A stretch of DNA of 64,000 nucleotides from Pseudomonas borbori. Lineage in GTDB: Bacteria; Pseudomonadota; Gammaproteobacteria; Pseudomonadales; Pseudomonadaceae. This document shows positions 36,438 to 47,950 of the stretch, in pieces. The notes below the pieces were generated by a model, which saw only the letters and a list, made by a program, of their open reading frames with translations, was not told where the DNA came from and did not search any database. The position numbers and the translations under genes are program-made. The DNA lies in the NCBI RefSeq assembly GCF_900115555.1, contig NZ_FOWX01000002.1, positions 1-64,000 of the forward strand. Reading direction: 5' to 3'. Each line of letters begins with the position of its first letter. Positions within the stretch are counted from its first letter, which is position 1.

Positions 36438-36522
36438 AGTTGCTGGCAAGCCAGGGGAATGGGGATCGTGCACCGCCAATCAGGCCAGCACCGCCGCCAA
36501 CCCTGACCGATCCAGCTCCCTT

Positions 36523-36876
36523 TCATCGCCGATAACGCTGGCGCTCGGCTTTGAACAGAATGCGCACGATGGCGAATTCGCGTTCGATCCGCTCGATCAG
36601 CTCGGGCGCCTCGGCCAGCGACTCGCGTCGACCGACTTCTTCCAGTTGCTTGCACAAGGCAGTGAGCATGGGCGCGCCCATGTTGCTGCAACTGCCTTTG
36701 AAGCTGTGCGCCGCCAGGCGCAGGCTCTGCGCGTCGGCCTCGTGCAGGGCCTGGCGCAACAGGCGCAGGCGCTCTTCGGAATCCGCCAGGTAGGTATCCA
36801 GCAACAGCGGATACTCATCCCCCATGACATCCTGCAACGCGGCCAGTACGGCGCTATCGAGATGAATAGCTGACAT
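36523..36876 (-). CDS. hptB: Histidine phosphotransfer protein HptB
   Basis: 117 residues, a single Hpt domain with the phospho-acceptor His57 in LAAHSFKGSCSNMGA. In P. aeruginosa HptB receives phosphate from several hybrid sensors (PA1611, RetS and others) and passes it to HsbR. It lies 30 bp downstream of hsbR, which supports this identity. Confidence 0.92.
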   Translation of the reverse strand: MSAIHLDSAVLAALQDVMGDEYPLLLDTYLADSEERLRLLRQALHEADAQSLRLAAHSFKGSCSNMGAPMLTALCKQLEEVGRRESLAEAPELIERIEREFAIVRILFKAERQRYRR

Positions 36877-36906
36877 CGGCTCGCTCCCTGATCATCAGGC
36901 GCGGAA

Positions 36907-38604
36907 TTATGCCCCAGCCGACCAGGAAAACTCCACGCTGACCCCCTGCCCATCCTCCGGCCAGGTACAGCGCTCGCTCAACTGCCGAACCAGCGCCAGG
37001 CCGCGGCCACACAGGCGGTCAACGCGCAGTTGTTGCTCTACAATCGCCTGCCCATCGAAACCCGAGCCGCTGTCTTCGACCCGCACGATCAAGCGCCCGC
37101 CGGCAGCCTCGGGAACCAGGTGCAGATGAAAACGCACATAACCCTCGCGTAACTCGGCCAGGCGGGTGCTGCGCTGCAGGTAATACTCGGCGAAACCTTC
37201 GGCATCGCGTTTCAAACTCGAATCCAGGCCCAACACCCCGTGCTCCAGGGCATTCGAGTAAAGCTCGGCGAGCACGCTGTAGAGCGCGCCGCCCTGGGGA
37301 CGCAAGCCCTCGACCTCGAGCAGCAACTGCAACAGGAACGGCAGCGGATTGAAGCGGCGCAGGGTTTCGCCGCGAAACTCGAAACTCGCCGACCAATCCA
37401 GCGGGCTGTTCTGGCCGCTGCCGGTGAAGACCAATGGCCCACGATTCAGGCTGCCCTCCTCGACCATGCTGACTTCGACCAGGCTGACATCGTCTTGCAG
37501 TTCGCCGCGAAAGTTCAGCAGCGCCTGCTGGATCTCCGCGAACAACTGCGCCGGCTGTCGATTGGCGGAAAACACCCGCTGCAGGCGCCTCTCGCCGAAC
37601 AGCTCACCCTGCTGGTTGCAGGCTTCCAGTACGCCATCGGACAGCAGGAAAACCCGGTCGCCCAACTGCAGCGGGAAGACCTCGTAGCGGTCGTTGAATG
37701 CTGCCGGCTCCAATACCCCCAACGGCAGATGCCGCGACACCAGGGGCACCCGCTCGGCGCCGTCGGCGCGTAACAGATAACCATCCGGCAAACCGCCGTT
37801 CCACACTTCCACGACCCGGCGCTGGAAGCTGAAATTGAGCAGGGCGGCACAACAGAACACGCCCAGCGGCAGGATACGTTTGAGCTTGGCGTTGATCTCG
37901 CGCAGGATCTCGGTCAGGCAATAGCCCTTGGCGGTCATGCCATAGAACACCTCGGCCAGCGGCATGGCGCCGATCGCCGCCGGCAGGCCATGGCCGGTAA
38001 AGTCGCCGAGCAGCACATGCATGCCGCCGGACGGCTTGAACGCCGCGAGCAGCAGGTCGCCGTTGAACAAGGCATAGGGAGATTGCAGGTAGCGGATATT
38101 CGGCGCGGCGAGGCAACCGGAATGCGCCACCTTGTCGAACACCGCCTTGGCCACGCGCTGTTCGTTGAGCAGGTACTCGTTGTGCTGGGCGATCAGGTCG
38201 CGCTGCTGCAACACGGTATCCTGCAGGCGGCGCAGACGATCCATGGCATTGATCTTGGCTTCAAGGATCACCCGGTTGTAGGGTTTGGCGAGAAAGTCGT
38301 CGCCGCCCGCCTCCAGGCAACGTACCAGCGCCTCGCCTTCGGTCAGCGAGGTCAGGAAGATGATCGGCACCAGCTCCTCGCCGGCCATCCGCTTGATCCG
38401 CCGCGCCGCCTCGAAGCCATCCATGAGCGGCATCAGCGCATCCATCAAGACCAGTTGCGGACGCTCCTGCTCGAACAGGGCAACCGCCTCCAGACCATTG
38501 CTGGCGGTCAGGCTGCGATGGCCCTGACGGCTGACGATGGTCGACAACAGCATGCGGTCGGCCGCGTTGTCCTCGGCGATCAGAATCGACAGGCGCGCAG
38601 GCAT
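36907..38604 (-). CDS. hsbR: HsbR: response regulator with PP2C phosphatase and anti-sigma kinase domains
   Basis: 565 residues. Receiver 1-125 (acidic pair E11-D12, phospho-acceptor Asp55 in LVLMDALMPLMDG, Lys in LAKPYN), SpoIIE-type PP2C phosphatase at about 165-370 (GDFTGHGLPAAIGAMPLAEVF, FLLSDGVLEACNQ), and an HATPase_c anti-sigma kinase at about 420-565 (ELYSNALEHGVL, VEDSGSGFD, GRGLALVRQL). It phosphorylates or dephosphorylates HsbA according to input from HptB. It is 9 bp downstream of hsbA. Confidence 0.93.
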   Translation of the reverse strand: MPARLSILIAEDNAADRMLLSTIVSRQGHRSLTASNGLEAVALFEQERPQLVLMDALMPLMDGFEAARRIKRMAGEELVPIIFLTSLTEGEALVRCLEAGGDDFLAKPYNRVILEAKINAMDRLRRLQDTVLQQRDLIAQHNEYLLNEQRVAKAVFDKVAHSGCLAAPNIRYLQSPYALFNGDLLLAAFKPSGGMHVLLGDFTGHGLPAAIGAMPLAEVFYGMTAKGYCLTEILREINAKLKRILPLGVFCCAALLNFSFQRRVVEVWNGGLPDGYLLRADGAERVPLVSRHLPLGVLEPAAFNDRYEVFPLQLGDRVFLLSDGVLEACNQQGELFGERRLQRVFSANRQPAQLFAEIQQALLNFRGELQDDVSLVEVSMVEEGSLNRGPLVFTGSGQNSPLDWSASFEFRGETLRRFNPLPFLLQLLLEVEGLRPQGGALYSVLAELYSNALEHGVLGLDSSLKRDAEGFAEYYLQRSTRLAELREGYVRFHLHLVPEAAGGRLIVRVEDSGSGFDGQAIVEQQLRVDRLCGRGLALVRQLSERCTWPEDGQGVSVEFSWSAGA

Positions 38605-38613
38605 GACTCGGAC

Positions 38614-38919
38614 CTAGGTGATCTGGAACAACTGTTCGAAGTTGGAGATGGCGAGGATCTTGCGCACGTCCGGGTTGCAGTTGAGCAAGCGGATTTGCGC
38701 GTGATCGCCGCCGGCGTGATCGCGCAACAACAGCAACATGCCCAGCGCCGAACTGTCGAGATAGGTGGTGCCCTTGAGGTCCACTACATAGCGCTTGGGG
38801 CTGCAATTGACGCGCTCGTAGGCGTCGCGAAATTCCTGGTGCGCGCCGAAGTCGAAACGTCCCTGAATCACAATGGTCAACTCTTGCCCATCAGGCGAAG
38901 GCAGCGAGGTGATGGCCAT
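38614..38919 (-). CDS. hsbA: HsbA: STAS anti-anti-sigma factor
   Basis: 101 residues, STAS domain with the phosphorylated serine Ser56 in TTYLDSSALGMLLL. The start MAITSLPSPDG (38919) follows GGAG. Unphosphorylated HsbA binds FlgM and frees FliA; phosphorylated HsbA stimulates the diguanylate cyclase HsbD in P. aeruginosa. It is cotranscribed with hsbR and hptB. Confidence 0.93.
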   Translation of the reverse strand: MAITSLPSPDGQELTIVIQGRFDFGAHQEFRDAYERVNCSPKRYVVDLKGTTYLDSSALGMLLLLRDHAGGDHAQIRLLNCNPDVRKILAISNFEQLFQIT

Positions 38920-39048
38920 ACAGAACTCCTTACTCGAGCAGGACAGTCGATCACACCCCAGACCAGGCTTATCGCAGCCGAACCAATCTGGAGGCACAAT
39001 CCGTGTGATCAAGATGTAGCACTCGCCGGCGTAAGCGGCAACAGGCAA

Positions 39049-39498
39049 TCAAGCGGAATCGCCCCGGTGTATGCGTTGTGCCAACTCGTCGAGGAGTTTT
39101 TGCTCGCGTTTGTCCGCGCTCAGGCGGGCCTCCTCCCGATAGCGCTGCACCAGCTTGCGCAGGCCTTCCAGGCGCGCGTAGCGCTGCTGCCAGATCCCGC
39201 GCACCTTGTCCAGGTTGTGGCCATGCCAGGCCACGGTCTGGCGCTGTTGGCCAATGGCGGTTTCCAACTGGGAAAGAAAACGCTGGTAGTTCATCAGCCA
39301 TTGCCCGGAAACCCCGCGTTGGCCTTCGCTGATCCACTGCTGCTGATAATCGCCGCGGTATTGTTCCAGCTCACCCAGCTTGACCCGCGCCTGGTTCAGC
39401 AAGCCCTGGCAGTGGCCGAGCTGCATGACGGCCTCGCGTTCGGCGCGCTCGGCCATCTCGATAACCGGCGCCAGGCGTGCGGCGCGACTGCTCGACAC
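39049..39498 (-). CDS. fliJ: Flagellar export chaperone FliJ
   Basis: 149 residues, almost entirely two long antiparallel helices (ARLAPVIEMAERAEREAVMQLGHCQGLLNQARVKLGELEQY). It binds the FliI hexamer centre and FlhA. It abuts fliI. Confidence 0.94.
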   Translation of the reverse strand: MSSSRAARLAPVIEMAERAEREAVMQLGHCQGLLNQARVKLGELEQYRGDYQQQWISEGQRGVSGQWLMNYQRFLSQLETAIGQQRQTVAWHGHNLDKVRGIWQQRYARLEGLRKLVQRYREEARLSADKREQKLLDELAQRIHRGDSA

Positions 39499-40863
39499 TT
39501 AGCCCCCCGGCGCGGCGCTGGGGGTGAAGGTCGCCATCAGCTGCGCACGGCTGCGTTCCAGGCTTTCACTCTCGCCCAGGCTCTGGCGCAGGTATTCGAC
39601 CATCGCCGGCTGCCGTGCGATAGCCAGGTCGGTGTCGGCATCGCCACCGGGCACATAGGCGCCGACGCTGATCAGGTCGCGGCTCTGCTGATAACGGGCC
39701 CACAGCTGCTTGAAGCGTTGCGCGCTGCGCTGGTGCTCGCGCGTTACCACTTGCGGCATGACCCGGCTGATCGAGGCTTCGATGTCGATGGCCGGGTAGT
39801 GGCCCTCCTCGGCCAGGCGCCGCGACAGCACTATATGGCCGTCGAGCACGCCGCGTGCGGCGTCGGCAATCGGATCCTGCTGATCGTCGCCTTCGCTCAA
39901 GACCGTGTAGAACGCCGTGATCGAGCCACCGCCCTCCTCGGCATTACCGGCGCGCTCGACCAGTTTGGGCAGCTTGGCGAACACCGACGGCGGATAACCC
40001 TTGGTCGCCGGCGGCTCGCCGATGGCCAGGGCGATCTCGCGCTGGGCCTGGGCGAAGCGGGTCAGCGAGTCCATCAGCAACAGGACGTTCTTGCCCTTGT
40101 CGCGAAAGTATTCGGCGATGCGCGTGCAATACATCGCCGCGCGCAGACGCATCAGCGGCGCATCGTCCGCCGGCGAGGCGACCACCACCGAACGCTTGAT
40201 GCCTTCGGCGCCGAGGATCTCGTCGATGAATTCCTTGACCTCACGGCCCCGCTCGCCGATCAGGCCGACCACGATGATGTCGGCCTCGGTAAAGCGCGTC
40301 ATCATGCCCAGCAGCACGCTCTTGCCGACCCCGGTGCCGGCGAACAGACCGATGCGCTGGCCGCGCCCGACCGTGAGCAGGCCGTTGATGCTGCGGATGC
40401 CAACATCCAGCGGCTGACTGATCGGGTGGCGTTTCAGCGGATTGATCGTCGGCCCATCCATCGGCACCCAGTCTTCGGCCTTCATCCCACCCTTGCCGTC
40501 CAGCGCCCGCCCGGTGCCGTCCAGCACCCGACCGAGCATCGACTTGCCCATCGGCAAACGCCCGCTGTCAGGGATCGGCACCACCCGCGCCCCTGGCGCG
40601 ATGCCGGCCAGGCTGCCGACCGGCATCAGGTAGCTCTTGCCGTTGGAAAAGCCCATCACCTCGGCCTCGACCTGCACCGGGTGATAGCTGTCGTCGTTGA
40701 TCACCAGGCAGCGACTGCCAAGGGCGGCACGCAAGCCTTCGGCTTCCAGGGTCAGGCCGACCATGCGCTGCAGACGCCCCTCGACCACCGGCTGGCTGGG
40801 CACCTGCAGCACATCGCGGTAACCGGCCAGACGCTTGGCGAAGCTGGTGCGTTCAAGACGCAT
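39499..40863 (-). CDS. fliI: Flagellar export ATPase FliI
   Basis: 454 residues starting [19 protein letters not shown]; upstream in-frame sequence is the fliH gene read in another frame. Walker A is [13 protein letters not shown], Walker [20 protein letters not shown]. It has an F1-beta-like fold and energises export with FliH and FliJ. It overlaps fliH by 11 bp. Confidence 0.97.
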   Translation of the reverse strand: MRLERTSFAKRLAGYRDVLQVPSQPVVEGRLQRMVGLTLEAEGLRAALGSRCLVINDDSYHPVQVEAEVMGFSNGKSYLMPVGSLAGIAPGARVVPIPDSGRLPMGKSMLGRVLDGTGRALDGKGGMKAEDWVPMDGPTINPLKRHPISQPLDVGIRSINGLLTVGRGQRIGLFAGTGVGKSVLLGMMTRFTEADIIVVGLIGERGREVKEFIDEILGAEGIKRSVVVASPADDAPLMRLRAAMYCTRIAEYFRDKGKNVLLLMDSLTRFAQAQREIALAIGEPPATKGYPPSVFAKLPKLVERAGNAEEGGGSITAFYTVLSEGDDQQDPIADAARGVLDGHIVLSRRLAEEGHYPAIDIEASISRVMPQVVTREHQRSAQRFKQLWARYQQSRDLISVGAYVPGGDADTDLAIARQPAMVEYLRQSLGESESLERSRAQLMATFTPSAAPGG

Positions 40864-41656
40864 GCGGCGGCTCCCCCACGTCCAGATCGAGGCGAATATC
40901 CGCCGCAAGCGGGTGCGTGGCCTGCTCGCGCTGTTGCTCGAACAGCTGCTTGAGCGCCTGGGCGAGACGGGTTTCGATACTCGCATCGATGCGGCTGTGC
41001 TCCGTCTCGACCCGGCAACCGCCGGGCAGCAGTGCGTCGTCTTCGACGATCCGCCAGCTTTCCTCATGCCGCTCGCGCAGGGCCTTGACCATCTCGAAGT
41101 CTTGCGGGTTGAGCTGGATACGCACGTTGCCGGCGCCCATCGGCAGCAACTTGAGGGCTTCGCGCAAGACCTGACGAATCTGGCTGGAGTCGCTGCTCAG
41201 TTCGCGCTGGATCACCTCGCGGGCCATGTGGCTGACCAGATTGACCAGCGCCACCTCCAGCTGCTGGTCCTGCTCGGCAATCGGCTCGAACAGCTGCTGC
41301 ATCAACCGCTCGACGGCGAGCAGCTTGCTGGCCAGCGCGGCATCGGCTTCCTGCCTGGCTTTCAGCTGACCGCTGTGATAGCCGTCCTTCTCGCCGGTGC
41401 TGAAGCCTTCGTTGTAGGCGTCCTGGCGAATCGCCTCAAGCTCGTCCAGCGTCAAGGGCTTGACGTCCTCCAGGGCCACTTCCTCGGATTCGGCCGGCCC
41501 CGCCTCGGCGCACTCGGCTTCGGCGGCGTCGGCCGCGCTTGCCGGATCAGGATCGGCACCCTCGACCTGCGGGTCGAAGTTGGGCAATGCCCAGCGGTCG
41601 ATGACGCTGATGTCCTGGGCGCGAATCAACTCGCTGGGCGCTTCCTTGGGGGCCAT
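40853..41656 (-). CDS. fliH: Flagellar export regulator FliH
   Basis: 267 residues. An N-terminal [18 protein letters not shown], an acidic Ala/Glu linker, and a stator-like C-terminal domain ([51 protein letters not shown]). It restrains FliI and docks it to the C-ring via FliN. It lies 15 bp after fliG. Confidence 0.94.
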   Translation of the reverse strand: MAPKEAPSELIRAQDISVIDRWALPNFDPQVEGADPDPASAADAAEAECAEAGPAESEEVALEDVKPLTLDELEAIRQDAYNEGFSTGEKDGYHSGQLKARQEADAALASKLLAVERLMQQLFEPIAEQDQQLEVALVNLVSHMAREVIQRELSSDSSQIRQVLREALKLLPMGAGNVRIQLNPQDFEMVKALRERHEESWRIVEDDALLPGGCRVETEHSRIDASIETRLAQALKQLFEQQREQATHPLAADIRLDLDVGEPPHAS

Positions 41657-41671
41657 GCCGATCCTCTCCGG

Positions 41672-42688
41672 TTAAACCATCTCTTCGCCACCCTTGCCAC
41701 CGAGGACGATTTCCCCGGCTTCGGCCATGCGCCGGGCAATGGTGAGAATTTCCTTCTGCGCCGTTTCCACGTCGCTGACCCGCACCGGCCCCTTGGCTTC
41801 CAGGTCGTCGCGCAGCAACTCGGCCGCGCGCTTGGACATGTTCTTGAACACCTTCTCCTTGATCGCCTCGTCCGCGCCCTTGAGCGCCAGCACCAGCACA
41901 TCGGAGGAGACCTCGCGCAGCAGCGCCTGGATCCCGCGGTCGTCGACCTCGGCGAGGTTGTCGAAAACGAACATCAGGTCTTCGATCTGCGACGACAGAT
42001 CTTCGTCGACCTCGCGGATCGAGTCCATCAGTTGGCCCTCGATCGAGCTGTCGAGGAAGTTCATGATGTCGGCCGCCCGCTTGACCCCGCCCATGCTGGC
42101 GCGGGTGCTGTTGGAGCTGCCGGAGAATTGCTTCTCGAGAATCTGGTTGAGCTCCTTGAGCGCCGCCGGCTGCACGGTATTCAACGAGGATACGCGCAGG
42201 ACGATATCCAGGCGCACCTTGTGATCGAAATGGCCGAGCACTTCACCGGCCTGGTCGGGGTCGAGGTAGGCCACCACGATCGCCTGGATCTGCGGATGCT
42301 CGTAGCGGATCACGTCGGCCACCGCGCGCGGCTCCATCCACTTCAGGCTGTCCAGGCCGCTGGTGCTGCCGCCGAGCAGGATGCGGTCGATCAGGTTGCC
42401 GGCCTTGTCCTCGCCCAGGGCCTGGGTCAGCATCTTGCGGATATAGCCGTCGGCGCCCACGCCCAGGCTGGTCTGGTCGCCGACGATGTCGACGAATTCG
42501 CCCATCACCTGTTCGACCTTCTCGCGGTGTACGTTGCGCATGCCGGCCATGGCCACCCCGACCCGCTGCACTTCCTTCGGCCCGAGGTGGCGCAGCACCT
42601 GCGCGGCATCGGTTTCACCGAGCGACAGCAGGAGGATCGCGGCCTTCTCGACCTTGCTCAACTTCGCGTCTGTACGGTTCTCACTCAT
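41672..42688 (-). CDS. fliG: Flagellar motor switch protein FliG
   Basis: 338 residues. The N domain (KAAILLLSLGETDAAQVLRHLGPKEVQRVG), the middle EHPQ motif (EHPQIQAIVVAYLDPDQAGEVL) and the C-terminal torque helix with charged residues (SSQIEDLMFVFDNLAEVDDRGIQALLREV). It couples the MS-ring to stators. It overlaps fliF by 8 bp. Confidence 0.97.
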   Translation of the reverse strand: MSENRTDAKLSKVEKAAILLLSLGETDAAQVLRHLGPKEVQRVGVAMAGMRNVHREKVEQVMGEFVDIVGDQTSLGVGADGYIRKMLTQALGEDKAGNLIDRILLGGSTSGLDSLKWMEPRAVADVIRYEHPQIQAIVVAYLDPDQAGEVLGHFDHKVRLDIVLRVSSLNTVQPAALKELNQILEKQFSGSSNSTRASMGGVKRAADIMNFLDSSIEGQLMDSIREVDEDLSSQIEDLMFVFDNLAEVDDRGIQALLREVSSDVLVLALKGADEAIKEKVFKNMSKRAAELLRDDLEAKGPVRVSDVETAQKEILTIARRMAEAGEIVLGGKGGEEMV

Positions 42689-44477
42689 CGGCGTTGATCC
42701 ACTCTTTCACCACCTGGGCGACGCGGCCCGGATCTTCCGCCACCAGGCTCTTGATTGCATTGAGCTGCGCATCATACCCCTCGCTAGGGCTCGGCAGGAG
42801 GATGCTTTGCGGGCCGCCGATGCTGACCCGGTCATCGGACAGCTCGCCATTCAGGCCACCCATCTCACCCAGCTCGACATCGCCATGGCGGCCGCCAGCC
42901 GTCAGTCCCCGGCCTTTACCGCCGCCGGTGATGTTGTTCAGCACCGGGCGCAGTACGCCGAACACCAACACCAGAATGAACAGCACACCGAGCACCTGCT
43001 TGACCACATCCCAGAACCAGGGCTGGGTGTAGAAGGGAATCTCGATGATTTCTTCGCCCAGAACCGCGGAGAACGGCGTATTGATCACGCTGACGCTGTC
43101 GCCGCGGCTGGCGTCGAAGCCAACCGAGTCCTGCACCAGGCGGGTGAAGCGCGCCAGTTCGTCAGTGGTCCATGGCACGCGGCTGGTTTCGCCGGTGGCC
43201 GCATCGACCTTGAACTGATCGTCGACCACCACCGCCACCGACAGCCGGCGCAGACGGCCCTGCTGCTGCTTGGTGTAGCTGATCGAGCGATCCAGTTCGA
43301 AATTGCGCGTCGATTGCTCGCGCTTGTCCGCCGGGAACGGCGCCAGCATCGGCTGGCCGGTGACGGGGTCCATGACCTGCTGACCGTTGACGTCCACCAG
43401 CGGCTGACCCGCGGCAATCGCCCCGCCCGCGGCGGCTCCACCAGCGGCCTGCTCGGGTGCGCCGGCGGCGCCCGGCGGCTGATTGCTCAGGGCGCCCGGG
43501 ATGCCCAGCGGTGCCTGGCCGCCGCTGCTGCGTTGTTCGTTGACCTGTTGTTCGCTGCGCAACGCCGGCTGATCCGGGTTGAACATTTCCGAGGTGGACT
43601 CGACCGCGCTGAAGTCGACATCGGCCGACACTTCGGCCTTGTAGCGCCCGGCACCGAGCACCGGCTGCAGAATATTGTGCACGCGCTGGGTGAGCATGCT
43701 CTCCATGCGCCGGCTGTAGTCGAACTGCTTGCCGGCCATGCTCAGCTCGGACATTTCCTGCTGGTCGGACAACAGGTTGCCTTTCTGGTCGACCACCGTG
43801 ACCTGCGACTTGTCCAGCTCGGGCACGCTGGTGGCCACCAGATTGATGATGGCCATCACCTGACTCGGCTCCAGGGCGCGCCCCGAATACAACTCGACCA
43901 GCACCGAGGCGCTGGGCTTGCGCTCGTCACGCACGAACACCGAGCTCTTCGGAATGGCCAGGTGCACCCGCGCGGCCTTGACGTTGTTGAGGCTGGACAC
44001 GGTGCGCGCCAACTCGCCTTCCAGGCCCCGACGATAGCGGGTGGCTTCCATGAACTGGCTGGTGCCGAGGCCTTGTTCCTTGTCGAGAATCTCGAAGCCT
44101 ATGCTGTTATCGCTCGGCGCCACGCCAGCGGCGGCCAGGCGCATGCGGGCCCGCGCCAGGTCATCGGCCTTGACCAACAGGGCACCCGAATTCGGTTCGA
44201 CGGTATAGCTGATGTCGGCAGCCGCCAGGGTTTGCATGACCTGGGAAGCGTCCATCCCCTCCAGGCTGCCATACAACGGACGGTAATCCGGCTGCTGCGA
44301 CCAGAGCACCACGGCAAAACCAATCGCCACGCTGGCGGCCAGGCCGACCAGCAGGCCGATCTGGCGCAGCATCGACATATCCGAGAGATTTTCCAGAAAC
44401 GCCAGGCCGAACAGCGGCTTGCCCGAGTCATTGCCGGCAGTGGTGGCAGGAATGTTGCTGGCGAGTGCGTCGGCCAT
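42681..44477 (-). CDS. fliF: Flagellar MS-ring protein FliF
   Basis: 598 residues. Two membrane helices (about 38-60 and 460-480) enclose the large periplasmic region with YRPLYGSLEGMDASQVMQTL and KAARVHLAIPKSSVFVRDERKPSASVLVEL. An inserted Gly/Ala/Pro-rich loop (about 325-375) is variable between species. The cytoplasmic C-terminus binds FliG. It follows fliE by 16 bp. Confidence 0.96.
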   Translation of the reverse strand: MADALASNIPATTAGNDSGKPLFGLAFLENLSDMSMLRQIGLLVGLAASVAIGFAVVLWSQQPDYRPLYGSLEGMDASQVMQTLAAADISYTVEPNSGALLVKADDLARARMRLAAAGVAPSDNSIGFEILDKEQGLGTSQFMEATRYRRGLEGELARTVSSLNNVKAARVHLAIPKSSVFVRDERKPSASVLVELYSGRALEPSQVMAIINLVATSVPELDKSQVTVVDQKGNLLSDQQEMSELSMAGKQFDYSRRMESMLTQRVHNILQPVLGAGRYKAEVSADVDFSAVESTSEMFNPDQPALRSEQQVNEQRSSGGQAPLGIPGALSNQPPGAAGAPEQAAGGAAAGGAIAAGQPLVDVNGQQVMDPVTGQPMLAPFPADKREQSTRNFELDRSISYTKQQQGRLRRLSVAVVVDDQFKVDAATGETSRVPWTTDELARFTRLVQDSVGFDASRGDSVSVINTPFSAVLGEEIIEIPFYTQPWFWDVVKQVLGVLFILVLVFGVLRPVLNNITGGGKGRGLTAGGRHGDVELGEMGGLNGELSDDRVSIGGPQSILLPSPSEGYDAQLNAIKSLVAEDPGRVAQVVKEWINADE

Positions 44478-44493
44478 GATCTAGAACCTTCCC

Positions 44494-44823
44494 TTAAACC
44501 GGCATCTGCATGATGTCTTGATACGCCTGAACCAGCTTGTTGCGCACCTGGGTCATGGCCTGCATGGAGACGCTGGCTTTCTGCGAGGCGATCATCACAT
44601 CGCTCAAGTCCACCCCGCTCTTGCCCATTTCAAAGGCAGTGGCCAGTTGATTGGAGGCCTGCTGGGTTTCGTTGACCTTGTTCACCGCCTGGCCGAGCAT
44701 GTCCGAGAAGCTCGGCGCACCGACTTCCGGAGCACTGGCGACCGGTTTCTGCCGCGCCATCGCCTCGGTCTGCATGGAACGCATTTCCAGCATCAAGCGA
44801 TTGAATTGAATACCCTGGCTCAT
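44494..44823 (-). CDS. fliE: Flagellar MS-ring/rod junction protein FliE
   Basis: 109 residues, [22 protein letters not shown], with the family C-terminus [39 protein letters not shown]. It joins the MS-ring to the proximal rod and is the first gene of fliEFGHIJ, behind a sigma-54 promoter. Confidence 0.96.
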   Translation of the reverse strand: MSQGIQFNRLMLEMRSMQTEAMARQKPVASAPEVGAPSFSDMLGQAVNKVNETQQASNQLATAFEMGKSGVDLSDVMIASQKASVSMQAMTQVRNKLVQAYQDIMQMPV

Positions 44824-44880
44824 GACCTTCCTCCACTGGCCGCGGTTTTTTGACACTACGCGGCTCGTAGCAGAAGTATT

Positions 44881-44895
44881 GCAACAAGGGTGCCA
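44881..44895 (-). promoter_or_regulatory. Sigma-54 promoter of fliE operon
   Basis: On the minus strand TGGCAC-CCTTG-TTGC is a perfect match to the sigma-54 consensus. Predicted start is about 46 nt upstream of the fliE ATG. Expected activator: FleQ. Confidence 0.9.
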
Positions 44896-45118
44896 GGTAG
44901 AGGCAGCTAGAAGATGCAACTCCAAGCGGTAAGCTAAAAGCTGCCAACATCGGGTCAGACCGTAGGGCGTACTCGCGAAGCAATACGCCGTTGTGGTGTC
45001 GCTGGCTGGGATGGTGGGGCGGGATGATAGTGGACTGTTCGCTGCGCTCCTGAGTCCACCCTGGCGAGCTGGCTACGGGCCGGCTTTGGCTCTTGCTTAC
45101 CACTTGCCGCTGCCAGCG
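44896..45118. other. Upstream region of fliE with a small hairpin
   Basis: It contains GTAGGGCGTACTCGCGAAGCAATACGCC-type sequence at about 44962-44989, a short palindrome that could terminate fleSR transcription, and no ORF with coding character. Confidence 0.5.
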
Positions 45119-45247
45119 CTAGTGTCGCGTCACAGATCATTTGTCGTGGACGCCGTTAGCCATCGAGTTGTAGGAGCCGGCCATGCCGGCGATTCGCACG
45201 CATGGCGTGCTCCTACAGGTTTGCGACATTTGGACCCTGTCGTGACA

Positions 45248-45251
<4 letters not shown>
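45119..45251. repeat. CTAG-ended 133-bp MITE-like element, copy 1
   Basis: It starts CTAGTGTCGCGTCACAG and ends CTGTCGTGACACTAG, so the tips are CTAGTGTC and its complement. Inside is a palindrome (TGTAGGAGCCGGCCATGCCGG ... GTGCTCCTACA). It is close to identical with 48094-48224, in the same orientation. The terminal CTA (45248-45250) is the stop codon of fleR. CTAG ends suggest an IS630/Tc1-type TA target. Confidence 0.85.
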
Positions 45252-46651
<1,400 letters not shown>

Positions 46652-46656
46652 GGGGA

Positions 46657-47874
46657 TTACTCCTGAATCAAGGGTTGTGCCGCGGGAAGCAACGGCAAAG
46701 TCAATAGGGCGCAGGTACCGCGCGCAATCCGCGAACGCACCTGCAATTCGCCCTGATGGGCGCGCGCCACGGCCTTGACCACGGCCAGGCCGAGGCCGGT
46801 ACCTGTGGTCTTGGTGGTAAAGAAGGGTTCGCCCAGGCGCGCCAGGGTGACGCTGTCGATACCCGGACCGCTGTCGCTGATACACAGGCGCAGGCTGTTG
46901 CCACGCTGATACAGATGAATCTTCAGGCGCGCCTCGCGCCCGGCGGCCTGGATCGCGTTCTCGATCAGGTTGAGCACGCTGCCGACCAGGGTGTCGCGGT
47001 TGCACAGCAACTCGCCGTCACGGCTGTCGCATTGCCAGCGCACACTCATGCCACGCACATGGGGCTCGGCCGCCGCCTGCAGGGCCTCGAACACCGCCTT
47101 GGGCGTCAGCCGATCCGGCAGCGGCAGGTCGCCACGGGCGAAGACCAGCATGTCGCGCACCTGGTGCTCCAGCTCATGCAGACGCTCCTTCAAGCGCCCG
47201 GCGAAGCGCTGCTGCTGCTCGACCGGCAACACCTGCTCGGTCAGATGGCTGGCATAGAGCAACGCGGCCGACAGCGGAGTGCGAATCTGATGAGCCAGGG
47301 AGGCGACCATGCGGCCCAGCGCGGACAAGCGCTCATGCCGCGCCAGCTGATCCTGCAGGCGCCGGGTTTCCGTCAGGTCGGTGAGCAACACCAGCTGGCC
47401 CGGCTCGCCTTGCAACGAGCGGGTGGCAATCGACAGGCGCCGACCGTCTTTCAGGGAAATTTCGTGACCATCGTCCTCACGCGGGGCGAAGTTGCGCGCA
47501 ATGATCTGCCGCCAGAGCATGCCGAGCAGCGGCAGACCGAGCAGATTGCACGCCACCGGATTGGCCTCACGCACCACGCCCTGCCCGTCGATGACGATCA
47601 CCCCACCCGGCAGCAGATCCAGCAGACTCTGCAGACGCTGGGCCAGGCGCTCCTTCTCGGCCAGTTCCTGCATGCGCTGGGCGCTGATCAGGGCCAACTG
47701 CCCCTTCAACTCGGCGACCCTGTCCTCCAGCATGCTGTAGGACTCACTGAACTGAGTCGACATCTGGCTGAAGCGGGCAAAGGCCTGCTCCAGGCTGGCG
47801 CGGCTGGTCAGCTCCTGAGGAACCGCAGGTTCGAGTTCAGCACTTTGGGCAGGTTGGGCGTTGGGCTTCATCAT
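46657..47874 (-). CDS. fleS: Flagellar sensor histidine kinase FleS
   Basis: 405 residues; the first Met or the second (47871) could be used. No membrane segments are evident, so it is cytosolic. A coiled coil (about 25-75), a PAS domain (LQSLLDLLPGGVIVIDGQGVVREANPVACNLLGLPLLG), the H-box LGRMVASLAHQIRTPLSAALLY and the ATPase (NLIENAIQAA, DSGPGID, TGTGLGLAVV) follow. It phosphorylates FleR, 5 bp downstream. Confidence 0.95.
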   Translation of the reverse strand: MMKPNAQPAQSAELEPAVPQELTSRASLEQAFARFSQMSTQFSESYSMLEDRVAELKGQLALISAQRMQELAEKERLAQRLQSLLDLLPGGVIVIDGQGVVREANPVACNLLGLPLLGMLWRQIIARNFAPREDDGHEISLKDGRRLSIATRSLQGEPGQLVLLTDLTETRRLQDQLARHERLSALGRMVASLAHQIRTPLSAALLYASHLTEQVLPVEQQQRFAGRLKERLHELEHQVRDMLVFARGDLPLPDRLTPKAVFEALQAAAEPHVRGMSVRWQCDSRDGELLCNRDTLVGSVLNLIENAIQAAGREARLKIHLYQRGNSLRLCISDSGPGIDSVTLARLGEPFFTTKTTGTGLGLAVVKAVARAHQGELQVRSRIARGTCALLTLPLLPAAQPLIQE

Positions 47875-47924
47875 TCTCTCTCGCCTGGCGAGCCGTCATA
47901 AGACAGTCAGTTAGCAGAGAGTTA

Positions 47925-47939
47925 GCAATACCCGTGCCT
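47925..47939 (-). promoter_or_regulatory. Sigma-54 promoter of fleSR
   Basis: On the minus strand AGGCAC-GGGTA-TTGC matches TGGCAC-N5-TTGC at nine of ten positions. Predicted start about 39 nt before fleS. FleQ is the known activator of fleSR. Confidence 0.8.
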
Positions 47940-47950
47940 AAAAATAATTT

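Noticed and set aside
37990..40953. A 987-codon open frame on the plus strand opposite fliI, fliJ, hsbA and hsbR
   Set aside because: It is antisense to well-supported genes, has Arg/His/Gln/Ala-rich composition typical of shadow frames in high-G+C DNA, and shows no domain.
46652..47005. N-terminal extension of fleR through fleS
   Set aside because: The residues before MAAKVLLVEDD are low-complexity and overlap the true fleS frame.
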